Source of the DNA: Sanghuangporus weigelae
Lineage: Eukaryota; Basidiomycota; Agaricomycetes; Hymenochaetales; Hymenochaetaceae
Reading direction: 5' to 3'
DNA length: 64,000 nt
Assembly (NCBI GenBank): GCA_033182465.1
Contig: CP137329.1
Coordinates: 1,178,001 to 1,242,000 of the forward strand
Under the pieces are notes generated by a model. It searched no databases. It was not told where the DNA came from and saw only the letters and a program-made list of their open reading frames with translations. Shown here piece after piece: positions 35,954 through 48,767 of the stretch; the first letter of the stretch is position 1, and the number at the start of each line of letters is the position of its first letter. A program made the translations under genes and the position numbers.

Positions 35954-38900
35954 ATGTTGTCGTTCATCAACATGGGAGGCCGCAAAAAGCGGCAAAGGAA
36001 GAAGGGATCCATTCGCGGCAATGGCGGATCCGGAACGCGAGGAAACAGACGAGTCTCGCGGGGATCGGGCTCGTTCATGTCTCCCGGGAATATTGGAGAA
36101 ATCGCTGAGAAACCGGTAGCACAGCGTTCCGCTCTGAATGAAAGGGCTGCAGCAATGGAGAAGAAGGTTGTTGCAGGTATTACCTCGATAGAGACGCCGA
36201 CTGTTCCTACCCGTTCGCCAGAGATACAGCTGGAATTCAAACACGACTCTCTGTTGCAATCGCTTCCCGAAGAATACCTCAGATATAGAAAAGGAAGCAC
36301 GTCGAGTTCCCAAAGGGAAGTAGGCATCGTAAGGTCATCCTCACAGGTGAGTTTCCCTTTCCTGACTTCACTTTCTCTGGGACAGGTGGTGCTATACTGG
36401 CCTGTACATGGAATGTACGGTTACGATATCGAGCCGGATCCTTCTCTATATCCTTTACGTTCTTCTGAGAGCTCACAAATTCAGTCGTCCTAAGGACATC
36501 TGAAGTTGAGACCTCAGTTTATCATCTTCCGCATCGTCTCGTTTCCACCATCATTCGAACCAAGGCGACAACGCCTTGAAATGCCACATACCGATGGGAT
36601 TCTGTTTTATTTCAGTCTGTTCTGTTGATGTCAGGTTCAGATGTACTAATATTCGCCTCTGTTCGGAACAACAGACTGCCGACTGGACTCTGAACATGGA
36701 TGGAAGCCCTCAAGGAAAGGTATGTCTATTTTTAGTTCTTACGATATCGACGTTCTCATCTCTTCGGTCTCAGAGGCTAACTCAGGAAAAGCGCCGAATG
36801 GCACCGCTACCCACCGTAGCACCGATCAAAATTCCCGCCTCACCAGTGAAAACGGTATCCACAAAGTCGCGACGCGCATCACGCGTCCGCCGTTCTATTG
36901 CTTCAAATTCTCCAGCGTGGGCTTCCGACTCGGAGATATCGCCAGTGTCGGGACTTTCTACCGCGCGTGATGTGCTGGCCGAAACGTTCACGTTCTCAGC
37001 TCGTACAGCTGGTTTTATAGAACCTTCAGGGAAGGAAAAAGAGATTGGAAATCGCATGGCGCGGCAAGATTCTGCGACCCTTCCGAAAGATGCCATCTGG
37101 GAGAGTTCGATCAGATCACCGTCTGTGTCTCGTAAGAGCTCAACACATTCTGTGAAGAAGCGCAAGCTGGATACGACCGCACTAGACTTACCTCCCTTTG
37201 AAGCCTTCGTTCTCTCATCACCTTTCCTGCGCAGAGATGGAGAAAATGTTGAAGCAAAAAACGAAGTCATGCCTAAGGAGCAACTTCCTCCTCGTAATGA
37301 CAGTATCAGGGGGCATCGACGGGAGGGATCGCTCGGTATGCGCCGGCGACCACCAGGCCTGACACCTAGTGCGCAAAAGCTCGACCACACTGACCAGGCA
37401 GCCTTGCACCGCGTCTCGCGCATCTTAGAAACAGACGCGGAAGTGTCGAATGCGTCGGTGTCTCAACCTGCGTCTAGCTTGGTGAACGGGTCCTTTCCAA
37501 GCCCAGGGAAGAAGGATGTCCAAGACAAGTCGGATCGGTTTCAGCTTGGAAGTCCTTTCAAGCTCCCATCTGCAGTATCAACACCATCGACATATTCCAA
37601 ATATACAGCTTCTCCTTACTCTTCACCAGGAAAGCGACCAGTACTTTCACCGCAAGACGCGAGCCCTGGAAACCTGGATCCAGGTTATGAGTCGTTCCTC
37701 GAAGACTTTGATTTCGTTGGACCATCTTCTGGACCATCTTCTCGAGGAGGAGGTAGAAGTGGCTATGCAGGAAGCGCTGATTCACCATACGAAGCACAGA
37801 TGCCTATGACTGCTGCTAGCATGAGTAGTGTTCATGGATTAAAATCTGCGCCAGCTGGCAGCTCGTCTGGCTTTCCGAAGGCCCCGCTGAGACATCCTCC
37901 TCTGGTCAGGATGCACTCTCCCGGAACCTCGAGGTCCAACAGCATAAAGGATTCTCCATCTTCCGCCTATTCGAGCCCCTCTGGGAAGGGAAAGGGTCCG
38001 GCTGTCTTCAGTCCGGGTTTCCTTCGTAACAGGAATAGGAGCGAGTCGGTTTCATCAACAAGCGCAAGTGTTGGAAAGTCAACTATGGTGACCAGTATAG
38101 GTGAGTTCTTTTTGATCATTTCGTTCGCCTAAATCAGCTGTTTACGATGACCGATAGGAGACTCCCGAAAGGAAGCTCAAAGTCATACACCACAAGCAAA
38201 AACGACCGCTTCTGCCGACAATAACAATACCAATACCTGTCAGCGGCAGTCAAAGAATGACAAGCAAATCCAGAGCACTCTCAAAGTCACTGTGTTGAAC
38301 CCGACAGACACTGGACCTCAAAGGCCTCAATGTTCGCCTCTTCGCCTTCGCGTCACTAACCCGGAACCCTCTCCTAGCCCTGTAACACCGTCTCCTCTAT
38401 CATGCCGTTCCCCGGACCTTCTGGACATGCTGATCCCGAACGGACATATCGTCACTCCGATATCCCGTCGTCAGATGCGTCGAAAGGGCTCGGGCACACC
38501 GCCTAATCCTATTAAAATCACGCCATCACGGAGTGATCGCTATTTACCGCTAAATGGCGATGTAGACCATGAGGCAGGGAGGGATGACGTACAGGACTGT
38601 GAGCCTGGATGCGAACCTAGAAGTGGGGATACGCCTAGTACTGGCGGTACTCAGACGTTCCCCGAGACGCCTGTCCTGTTTTCTCCAGATATTCTGAGAG
38701 ATGCTCTGTCACGCTCGAATTCAATCTTGTCGGCTGTAAATCAGCCCATTGCCGGTCAGAAATCGCTTTTCCGCGATGCCATAGCCTTTCAACCCATTAT
38801 CATCCCTTCGACCCCATGCATCACGGAGCCAACGAAAGACTTATCTACTGGCAGTGTCGCCGTAGTCGATTCGGTCAAGAATGAGTCGAGCTCTCAAATA

Positions 38901-40536
38901 TCCGCTTCTACTAGTAGCCCGCCGATCTCGCCGTTGCAACCTCCACCTTGCTCTCCGATAACCGCTATCCCGAGGGTACAGACTTTGACCGATACATCTC
39001 GCCCATCACCACCTCTGTTAGGGCCCGTTCCTAGGAGAAGGACTGTCCACATGCGACCTCCACTTCCATTTGGACCACGCCAGCCAAATTCCGTTCCAGG
39101 GAAGGGAACAGCACCGCTCTCTTTCTCTTTCAGGCGAGCTGCCAGTGAAAGTGCCGCAGGAATATCACAATCTGCAAGGAAAGTTAAGTCTCAATTGAGC
39201 AGACCAGTCACACCGCTAAGCACGCCGACGTTCAAAACTACATCTGTGCCGTGGCGCGCCCTTACCTTGGAGGCTGCGAAATGGACATTCAGTTCGACTC
39301 AGCTACAGGCTATCGTGCGCTCGGCGATTGAAGAATCAGCACAGGCTTCGTCCATCAGGCTTCTTCCTCAGGATGTCTTTGATGAAATGCCAACGACGGT
39401 CAGCATGCTGGAGTCCCGACGAACAGACTTACAGAACGACTACAAGGTCACGGTGAGGCGAAGGCGATCAATCATTCAGCGCTTGGCCTCCCTTTCATCG
39501 AATGACCCGAGGACAGACTCAATGGCTGTTGTGCGAGATGCGGAGGAACTTGCAAGTGTTACTGCTGCGGGCGATAAGATTGTTGAGCAACTCCATGAGA
39601 TTGACGATCAAATTACTCAGGTGCATCGACTCCGTGACGCACATCAAGCGAGCGCGCTTGCTGTAGCACTTCGTAAACTGAACTCAAGCCTCCTTCGTCA
39701 GACATCGGAGATGGAAAAGCTTCGGTTGGCTGTTACAAACTTGTACGCAGAACGTGATGAGGCATGGAGGAAAGCAGAAGAGCTGGAATGTGAACTCGAC
39801 GCTGCCTACGAACACGCTGATTATGGGCGACCTAAGTCTGTGTCATCGAGTCGTCGGTCTAGCCGTGTGTCTCTCGCCAGGAAGAGCAGTTCTCGCACAA
39901 GTAAAGCTGGATTGCGTCTCTCCGGGTACAGCAATCGTAGAGCTAGTTACAGATCCTCAAATTCAAGCCTATACGTCCACCATTCGTCGAGTGCACGGAC
40001 GACGTTCTCTTCAGATATTATCCCTCCAGTTCCACCGCTTCCCAATCTTGATCCGCCTATCCTTACAAGTACAGCTGGTTTCCCATCATCGCATCCTTCA
40101 ACGTCAATGCGTGAGTTCAACATTTCTCATTTGCTATTAGCGTTGACTAAACTTCCTTTGTATACAGCTCAATCATCTGCAATGCCGAGCACAAACGATA
40201 ATCTATACAACGTCGTGTATGATCTTCTCGGTGTCAAAGGATCTGACCGTGCTATGCCTTCGCCCTCACGGCCTCATTCGGCGATCCACTCGACCACAGC
40301 TCCTCCTAGCGAAATCAACTCAATTCATAAACACACTGGGTATGTTAGGCTTGAGCCTTCATCTCAATTGGGTTCGATCACGCGACTTCGTTCTGGATCT
40401 CTACCCACACTAATACCGCCGCATCGAGATGAGGAGGATGAGGTGAGTCTGGAATGGTGTTCATTCAAGATAGTTTCTAACATACATGTTTCACCAGACT
40501 GGTGCCATCATCGCAGTGCTTGACTTCCGAGACTGA
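35954..40536 (+). CDS. Large Ser/Pro-rich coiled-coil protein, unknown function
   Basis: Not recognised. The main body runs from about 36672 to the TGA at 40534-40536, with introns at about 36720-36770, 38101-38157, 40112-40167 and 40443-40498. It is a long disordered protein with many SP, TP and RxxS sites (SPYSSPGKRPVLSP; NPIKITPSRSDRYLP). A coiled-coil of about 170 residues starts near LTLEAAKWTFSSTQLQAIV (39266) and runs through ESRRTDLQNDYKV and EMEKLRLAVTNLYAERDEAW. A basic Ser/Arg patch (SSSRRSSRVSLARKSS) and a short conserved-looking end (TGAIIAVLDFRD) follow. The 5' end is uncertain. A basic exon from 35954 (MLSFINMGGRKKRQRKKGS) looks coding and is tentatively included, but its link to the ADWTLNMDGSPQGK exon is unresolved; translation might instead begin near 36695. 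It could act as a scaffold or cytoskeletal regulator (inference only). Confidence 0.66.
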
Positions 40537-40767
40537 AAACGTACATTCTTTACATTATTCATGATTGGACCGTATACCATTCGCTCGTTTCTGCGTCTAC
40601 TTTACTTTCTATTGGGCCCTTGCTTCCACCTCTATCTTTATTTCTAAGTCAAATAGACGGCAGTCCTAGCAAAATTCTTCTGTAAAATCCCAATATCAAT
40701 ACACGTTGCGTCGTGGATCACATTTGCATTGTCAATCTGCTTTTGCTTCTCGGATAAGATGCAAAGG

Positions 40768-43458
40768 TCATCCTTGACTCTCTTCAGAGCCGTAAGAATT
40801 GCTCTTATGTTTAGGCGTAAAGACCCATCCGTCTGGCGCCTTGCCAAGAAACATTTCTGAAATTTTCACCCAGTCCCGACTGTCAGGGCTAGCCAACAAC
40901 GTCTCTGTGATACGGTTCGAACACTTTAGTCCTGATGACTAGCAATCTGGGACGGAAGGACTCACCCAAATCGTCTCTACCTCGAAATGCTGGAGGTCGA
41001 TCATTCAATCTTCCGGGAAGAACCTCAAGGAGGCCTATTGGGATGTACCGATGCGTAAAAGAGAGCGCTTCGCACAGGTAGCGCCTTGTGGTATTCACTC
41101 CGGTGGTGTCGCTTCCGAAATGACTGGGCACACCGTAATTAGCTTCAAACCAAAACAATTGCAATGAAACACGTTTAGACTGACTTTAACCCGAATTCAG
41201 CGTACTAATGGTTGAATAGAGCATAAATCAAGGTTTGAGGAGTAAATGGAAGAGTGAAAGACGCTGATGTACCTTCCGAACAAGCTCCAGACGCTCGCGG
41301 GCACTGATATCCCACTCTCTGCGTTCTTTGATCTCAGTGAAGATCCAAGGCTTGATTAGGGCTCCTCGCCCAACCATCACACCGTCAACACCGCCACGTT
41401 CAACACTTTCCCAGTAGCCTTGAGACGAATATGCATCGCCGCCTCCGAATATCGGAATAGGTGCCACTTTCGTCAAGGAACTAAGTGAGCAAATTAAGTA
41501 AAATGATGCAGAGGAAGATGGGTCGTACGTCCTTCATCGGCCTCGCGTGCCCGTACGGCTTCCACGCATTCTCGAATATAGTCCCAATCAGCCAATTTGG
41601 TGTACCGTTGCTGGCGGGTGCGACCGTGAAGCTAAGTCGTAAATGATCCCAATCAGTAACGATTCGCCGAGAAGCTGATGAGACCTACTGTCACTGCACC
41701 GATCCCTGTTTCAGCAGCCAGGCGTGGCATAAGTTTGTGCGCAGTATTGCGGCCCTCCTTGACGCCTGTCCTAAGCTTGACCGTTACAGGGATTTCACCG
41801 AGCGCCTTGTTCATCCCAATAAGAATCTTGCTCAACTTTGCTGGAGCATCCAAAACTAGAGACAGAGCCGAACCGTCATTACAAGAGAAAGCGGCGTCCT
41901 CGAAAGACAAGACACTTACGAGCTGAACCACTTCCGGCACGGAACACCAAATCGATCGGACAACCACAGTTTAAGTCAACAAAGTCAATGCCTGTAGAAC
42001 CGAACTCGCGTGCCATTATTTCAGCTGTAGATGTAAGTATCCCAGGTTTGTTCCCCGCGAGTTGAATTCCAAACACACGTTCCGAAGGGTGTCGACGGAC
42101 CAGTGACCACTCTTCTTTCGAGCCCTGGAGAAATGAAGGCGCCAGACCCACTTATGATAGCTGATCAGTGGCGAAATAGAACTCGCAATGTCGAGAACAC
42201 ACTTTCTCCGCACGTTATATCAGCGCCAAGCGAGACGCACAGTTGTCTGAACGGCTGATATTCGGTTATTCTGAGACTATTTTAGCGAAGAAAGCAACCT
42301 TACTAGGTTTCCAACTGTGGTCAATGGAGCAAGGTCTAGTTTGACACAACGAAGATCACGAATAGAAACAATTTAACAAAGGAAAACGAGTGCTTACAAG
42401 TGAGTCCTCGCCAATGAAGTCGCTTCTTCTCACTGAACCGCAGAGGTACGTCTGGCGAGTCTCTCTGAGATTCGTCGTCATCGCAATTTGTGAGTTCCAC
42501 TTCTGTAAACGTGGTCTTGCCAATCGTCTGTCGTGTCGTACTTTTCTTACTCTCCGATTCTTGCAGCTCCTTCATATAGGCATCTGTAATCGGCAGAGGA
42601 TACTTTGTCCATAACTTAACCGCCAAGTAACGACATGCAAACGACATGTTAGCTTACCTTTTTGCTTCGTAGCTGTTTGAGAGTATCATGAGGGAGGAAG
42701 TTGAGTTCTGTAGTCTCCACTTTCCGCCTCGCTACTTTCTCCTCATCCTTCACAAGTTCCAGTTCTCCAGTCTCCGACTTTCTCAGGTGAGCGCCTAAAA
42801 AGCGACACTTGAATCCGCTTCTGCATTCTCCTTTGGCATGGAAGAGAGGACAAAATGATGAAGGATCCACGGAAGTAGGATAATACGAATCGGTCAATTC
42901 TGGGTCTTTCACGGAATGCTCTTCTGAAGAAGACCCAGGGATAGGTACGGCGTCAATGTTTTGCGGAAACAATAGATCTCTAGGTTTTTTCGCAAGATAT
43001 TCATTTATATCATGCGTCATACGACACCTACAAAGGATCATCACTAAAATTCGTTCTGAAAATTGGAATATATGCGTACTCACTCGCTACCGAACTCACA
43101 TACATCTCCTCTAGCAACCTTCCAACAAAGTTCCAGTTCATCTCTTGTCTTTCCAAATCGCCGACCCTTATTGGCCCCAGTGCGCTTTTTCTTCTCCTCT
43201 TTCGACACTTTATGGCGCTTGCCCGGCGGTAATGTGTCTTGTCCTCCATCTTCCTGAGAAATAGCATGACGACCGCCGTTGACGTGACTTGACTTGCTCT
43301 CAGCGGCATCGTCATCAATAATTGTACGGGGCTCTAAAGAGATACGATATCTATAATATAGGTGCCGAGTTGAGAGCGGAGGAAGAAATAATAAAAATAA
43401 TATCTTCTTACTCGGGTTTTATAGGAGCGGTTCCAGGCGGATATTTCGAGTTTTCCAT
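40768..43458 (-). CDS. DUS3: tRNA-dihydrouridine synthase 3
   Basis: FMN enzyme that reduces uridine to dihydrouridine at position 47 of tRNAs. The start at 43458 gives [16 protein letters not shown], spliced through a 'tatag' acceptor to [14 protein letters not shown]. The N-terminus is basic ([20 protein letters not shown]) with two CCCH zinc fingers, [20 protein letters not shown] and [20 protein letters not shown], typical of Dus3. The TIM-barrel domain then has [53 protein letters not shown] (catalytic Cys in the NCGCP loop), [39 protein letters not shown] and [20 protein letters not shown]. The last exons have [20 protein letters not shown] and [20 protein letters not shown], ending with the TGA at 40768-40770. 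About ten exons. It converges on the coiled-coil gene and is divergent from RRP9. Confidence 0.94.
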
Positions 43459-43683
43459 GTCTGATTGTGATTCTTTAAACTTTCCAAAAGGCAAGGAAGA
43501 TCGAGAAGGTGTATTCTATGTTTTGGTCAAGGAGAGAGAGCGTTGATTGGACGAAAAACCAAGTCACGAGACTGGAGATCCGTCACGTGTGCAAAAAGAT
43601 TTGGGCGGACAGTAAACTTGGAAAAAAGTTCGGATTTCCGAGACGAGAAATTCTTTACCTTCACGTCTCCTTTCTCTTTGGCC
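43459..43683. promoter_or_regulatory. Bidirectional promoter region DUS3 / RRP9
   Basis: Only 225 bases separate the divergent start codons of DUS3 and RRP9. Both act in RNA maturation, so shared control is plausible. I see no clear TATA box on either strand. Confidence 0.5.
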
Positions 43684-45615
43684 ATGCCCGACTCATTTTT
43701 CGTCTCTAAGAAGGTTCGAAAACGAAAACGTTCATTTAACTCGAAAGAACCGTCTACTTCAAAAAAGCAGGTTAATGGAAAGGGACGACCGGACGGGAAA
43801 ACAAAACGAAGGGACGAAGAGCTTGATTCCGACGCAACACAGGATGATAATGATGACTTGGATTTGCGAGCCTCAGAGAACGATGAGAATGCCAGCGGGG
43901 AAGAAGACGAGCTTGAGACCCCTGCAGAGAAGCGCCTTAGACTTGCGAAAGTGTATTTGGATAACCTGAAAGAGGGACTTGGTGTGTTCTTTGGCGGATT
44001 GCTTTGCTGCGGGTGGCTAAAAGGAAAGATTAATTGTAGCTGACGGAGAAGTCGATGCCGCTGAGCTCGATCGTGAAATTATCGCGTCGCGATTGCGACA
44101 AGATGCTATGGAACACAGCGGGAAGATGCACAAGTTCATAGCAGACTCGGTACGTCTTTCCGTGGAACAATAAATTACTTCGTACTAACGATGCATCCAG
44201 CTATCAATTCCAGACGAACCTTTATATGTTAGGACGCGAGGACATCGCGAAGCTGTCACTTGTGCAGTCGCGACTTCAAATGGAAAATATCTATTTACTT
44301 CCGGGAAGGAAGGCAATATAGTCCGAACGGATCTATTCACAGGAAAGTCCGTATCGACGTTCTACAAAATCAAACCCTCCACATTCGGTGAAGGAAAAGG
44401 AAAACAGAGGGCCGAATCGATAGTACATGGTCATTCAGACGAGGTGCTTGCGCTTGCTGTGAGTGATGATGGAAAGATCCTTGCGAGTGCAGGGAAGGAC
44501 AGGAAGCTTGTCGTTTGGGATGTCGAGAAAGGTGAATGGATGTGGAGTTTTGGAGGGCATAAAGATACTATCTCCGTACGAGTCTCATTCAGACCAATCT
44601 TTTATTCACTGAGTTAACGTTCCTCAGTGCCTAGCCTTTCGGAAGGGCACCAATCAATTATATACCGGTTCTCTTGACCGAACAATAAAACTTTTCGACC
44701 TGTCTCCGAATGTGATGGGTTATGTCGACACGCTCTTTGGACATCAAGACCATGTAGTCGATCTCGATACATTACGAGCTGAGACTGCCGTCAGCGTCGG
44801 AGCTCGGGATCGAACTGTCAGATTCTGGAAGGTCGTTGAAGAGACCCAGCTTGTCTTCCGTGGAGGAAGCAAGAGCAAAGTTCGTGAAGTATTAGAAGGA
44901 GGATTAGAAGGTCTGGAGGAAGAAGAGGAAGCAGGTGGACGAAAGAAGGATGTTGAGAAGAGGTACGAGGAGGGGTTACTGGACTGCGTAGCGATGATAG
45001 ATGAGATCACGTTTGTCAGTGGTGGTGATAGTGGGTAAGCAGCGTATCTATATCTTTTTAGCATGAAAGGTCTGAAAAATGTTTAGGTCAATGTCAGTAT
45101 GGACAACCGCGAAGAAAAAGCCCGTGTTCACGCAAGCTCTCGCACACGGGATGCACGAAGTGTATTCTGAGACAGAGGGGATTGTCTCCACTCCGCGGTG
45201 GATAACAGCTCTTTCATGTCTTCGCTACGGAGACGTCCTTGCTTCAGGTTCTTGGTCAGGAGATATTCGACTGTGGAAAATTGCCGTCGACTCGTCGAAT
45301 AAGGCTCGTTCACTGAGCCTTGTGCTTATCGGAACACTCCCGGCGCCAGGCATAGTCAATTCCTTACAAGTGTTATTGATGCCGAGCACGACGACCGACG
45401 CATGGACCTGGCTTTCGAACAAGAAAACCAGAACGAGCGAAGAGGAGAAGCAGGTGAATGGGGATGTTGTCCATGCGGCGAAGGGGAAACAGGAGAAACA
45501 GAGCGTCGTGGTTGTTGCCGGACTCGGACGTGAGCCGCGTCTCGGTCGTTGGATGAAGATGAAGGGACATGGAGCTGCGAATGGCTCGCGTGTATTCGTG
45601 CTCCAGCAAAAGTAG
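43684..45615 (+). CDS. RRP9: U3 snoRNP component RRP9 (U3-55K), WD40 protein
   Basis: WD-repeat protein of the U3 snoRNP, needed for early pre-rRNA cleavage in the nucleolus. The start at 43684 gives MPDSFFVSKKVRKRKRSF, a basic N-terminus followed by an acidic stretch (EENASGEEDELETPAEKRLR-type composition). Exon 1 ends at 43981 and exon 2 begins at 44040, giving KEGLADGEVDAAELDREIIA. WD repeats include RGHREAVTCAVATSNGKYLF, GHSDEVLALAVSDDGKILAS (ending AGKDRKLVVWDVEKG), KGTNQLYTGSLDRTIKLFDL, GHQDHVVDLDTLRAETAVSV, and a late repeat with DVLASGSWSGDIRLWKI. A Glu/Gly-rich insertion (about 44880-44960) interrupts the propeller. The end is VFVLQQK with the stop at 45613-45615. About six exons, all with good splice sites. 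Confidence 0.94.
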
Positions 45616-45864
45616 TGTAGATTTTATAATTCTATGTTCAATGGTAGATTAGAGTTCAGACGCTGATCCTCGTGCGAAATCGCTTCTGTTTGTGATTATG
45701 CGGTAATATGCAATATTAATGCACATCACGTTCTCTAGGTTTAGGACACGATTCACGACGCCCAAGACAAAGATTCGCCACAACTCGCTCATCGACAGAC
45801 GAAATATCGAGACATTCTATTTGTTATACATGCTGCTATAAAACGGTAGAGCTAGTTCACCAGC

Positions 45865-48588
45865 ATGACTGGATTCAGTGCGCTTGCAGTTGCAGATGAT
45901 GGAGAGGAAGGCGAAGTACGGTGGTCGGGAGTTTCGAGAATCCTTGGACCTCGATGGTTACAGCTACCAATACTGACTGTAGGATTGCTGGGTGTGCAAG
46001 TATTGTGGTCTGTAGAAATGTCTCAAGGTGAGTTTATGAACAATCTTGAAGAGAGATCAGATGCTGAACACCCGACAAAGCGTCACCGTATCTTATTAGA
46101 CTAGGACTTTCAAAATCATGGACAGCCATAGCATTCCTGGCTGGTCCATTATCAGGATTACTCGTACAACCTCTAATAGGCAAGTAATAGAAGTTACTTG
46201 TGTAAGCAGATCTTTAAATGGGTACCATGCAGGTGTCATTGCGGACCATTCGAAATCGCGCTTCGGAAGAAGAAGACCTTACATGCTGCTCGCGTCTCTG
46301 ATATGTGCAGGCTCGATGCTGCTTCTAGGCTATACCAGAGAGTTCGTCTCCATTTTCGCTTCGAGAGGCAGTTCTGTAGTGCGTGCCTTGGCTTGTCTTT
46401 TCCTGTCTTTGTCCTGACTCCAAGGTAGAATAATGTTTTGACGATATTGTTCGCCGTATTTGCACTCTACGGGCTCGATTTCTCGGTCAATGCAGTTCAG
46501 GCTGTTGACCGGGCATTGATCGTCGATACCATACCTGCTTCTCAGCAGCCAGATGGTAACGCATGGGCTGCTCGAATGTTGGGACTGGGTAGCGTACTGG
46601 GATTCTTCATGTGAGCAATTCAGAGATATGTGGTACGGTTGGAAATACTAATAAACATTCCCAGCGGAAATGTCGACCTTACAAGCGTATTCTCGTTTCT
46701 CGGCGATTCCGAATTGCAAGTATTATCTGTCATTGCAGCCGTGCTTCTCCTATCCACGCAGGCCTGGACGGCGTCATGTGTGAAGGAAAAAGTGCTTGTA
46801 TCTTCTTCGTATGTACTTCTTTGTTTGGCTATTATTCTCTATTCCTTGGGCTAATAAGGTATTCGGCAGAAAGGGTAAAAAGGGGCTTCGCCAAGAAATC
46901 CGAGAAATTTGGGATAATTTATTGACTTTACCTCGTATTATCCGCCAAATTGTACGTTGTCAGATGCAAGTTATGAATATTCTGACCAAGACAAATTTCT
47001 TCACAGTGCATCATACAGTTCCTGTCAGTATCACCAAGATGAAGCACTTTTCCTTTCTGACATTGAGTTCCTTGTCCAGTGCATGGTTCGCCTGGTTCCC
47101 CGTCCTATTTTACACGTCCGTATATGTTGGTGACATCTACAAGAAAGGTTTACCAGAGGCAGCAAGCGCCGCAGAATCGGCTTTGCAAGAAAAGCATGCT
47201 GACATTATCGGCTCGCGAGCGCTATTCCATCACGGCCTAGTTGCTTTGGCGGCTAATTTCCTCCTGCCATTGTTTGTTAAGCCCGAGGGCGACTCTCGGG
47301 GTTCTGAGTCGGCCACTGGGAAGCTATTGGACAGAATAAAGATTGTTCATCTGAGCGAGTTATGGGCGTTTTCGCATATTCTGTTTGCATTTTGTATGTG
47401 GGCAACGTTGTAAGGAAGCAATTTTTCTTACGATGTGACGGGTTCTAAAAATGCTACTCCTTCCAGTTTTGTATCTACTGTCTCTGGCGCATCACTGCTC
47501 GTCACTCTGGTCGGATTTTCATGGGCAATTACGCAATGGGCGCCCTTTTCATTGGCACGTCCTCACTAGTTAATTGAAGATCTGCTGCTAATTTTCATCG
47601 CTTAACAGTTGGCTGAGGAGATCCTTGCTTCCTCTGACGAAGAATTATATGATGACGGAGAACCTATATCGATTCGACTTTCGGACACTCGGATCGAGCC
47701 TGCATCTCTAGAACCTATTTCTGAGGAGCACGAAGTCGTGTGGGTTGAATCGGATGAACGGCAAGGCCTTATGGAGGATGCTCAACACAAACCACGTAGG
47801 ATATCTGTGGAAGAAGTCCGCAATGGTCGGAGTTCGCTCTCGGAGTCACAAATCTCCTCTTTCGACGGCATCAGACCGGACGGCGCAGATGCCATAAATC
47901 CACGTGCAATTGGCGTACTGGGTAACGGACTAGCCCGACAGAGCCACGCTGACCTACATATGGACACTCCCAACGGACGTACGTTTTACTCGGAGGTTGA
48001 ACACGGACTGGAAGAAGCCTCGCGGAAGCGGCCCGGAGGCCTGCAAGCAAAGTCAGGCATCATCATCGTGCGTTTTCCTTGCATTCTTCATTATCATTGC
48101 TCATCGCACTTAAACAAATTTACGCCATGACCTGCTTCATCTCTACACGTACAAACACAGGGCATCCACAATCTGTTCATTGTCATCCCGCAGTTCATCT
48201 CAACTGCATTCACTTCCCTGATCTTCGCGCTCTTTGATCCTGCTAAGTCCGTTCGACCAGGACACAATCCGGGGCTTGGAATTCCAGGACAGGGAAACGA
48301 CACGCTTGCCAGCAGTACAGACACTTCCGGTCGTGTTGGTGGTGGTGCTGTATCGGACATCGTGGACTCTGCTTTAATTTATGCTAGAGATGCATCGGCA
48401 TCGGGCGGTACTAATTCGGTCGCTGTTGTATTTCGGTAAGTTTCTCTTTAGCCTACCGTCTTGCTTTGCTTCGCGTCGGCCTCTTGAATGCTAACGAATC
48501 TCGGGTAAACAGCATAGGAGGGATCGCGGCTGCCCTCGCCTTCGTTCTATCCCTGCGTCTTGCGCGAGAACTCAAGAAGCGACGTTGA
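45865..48588 (+). CDS. GPH-family sugar transporter (sucrose/alpha-glucoside type, MFS)
   Basis: Proton-coupled sugar importer of the plasma membrane, related to plant SUC carriers and fission-yeast sut1. The start at 45865 gives MTGFSALAVADDGEEGE, then WLQLPILTVGLLGVQVLWSV (helix 1). After an intron comes KSWTAIAFLAGPLSGLLVQP and IADHSKSRFGRRRPYMLLAS, the diagnostic loop between helices 2 and 3. Further pieces are YGLDFSVNAVQAVDRALIVD, GNAWAARMLGLGSVLGFFIG, WFAWFPVLFYTSVYVGDIYK, ALFHHGLVALAANFLLPLFV and FSWAITQWAPFSLLAEEILA. A long acidic cytosolic loop (about 47640-48050) separates the last helices. The C-terminal exons give NLFIVIPQFISTAFTSLIFA and IGGIAAALAFVLSLRLAREL, then KKRR and TGA at 48586-48588. 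About ten exons; the small exon near 46790-46860 is the least certain. The exact sugar is not predictable. Confidence 0.88.
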
Positions 48589-48767
48589 ACCATCTAACAC
48601 ATCATCATCGTCTGACTTTCTCCATGGACTTGCTTGCAATACTGCTCTCTTTTCATAACAACCTTAATTTAATACATCTATTCGGGCTCTGCGCCGATCT
48701 ATACTTTGTTTTACTGGAATCTGTTTTTGATCCATTGGAATTCGTAATTCGATTACTTGCTTATGCA

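Noticed and set aside
36782-37423. Minus-strand open frame (213 codons) inside the coiled-coil gene
   Set aside because: The plus-strand frame is part of a much longer spliced gene; the minus frame has no motifs or splice context.
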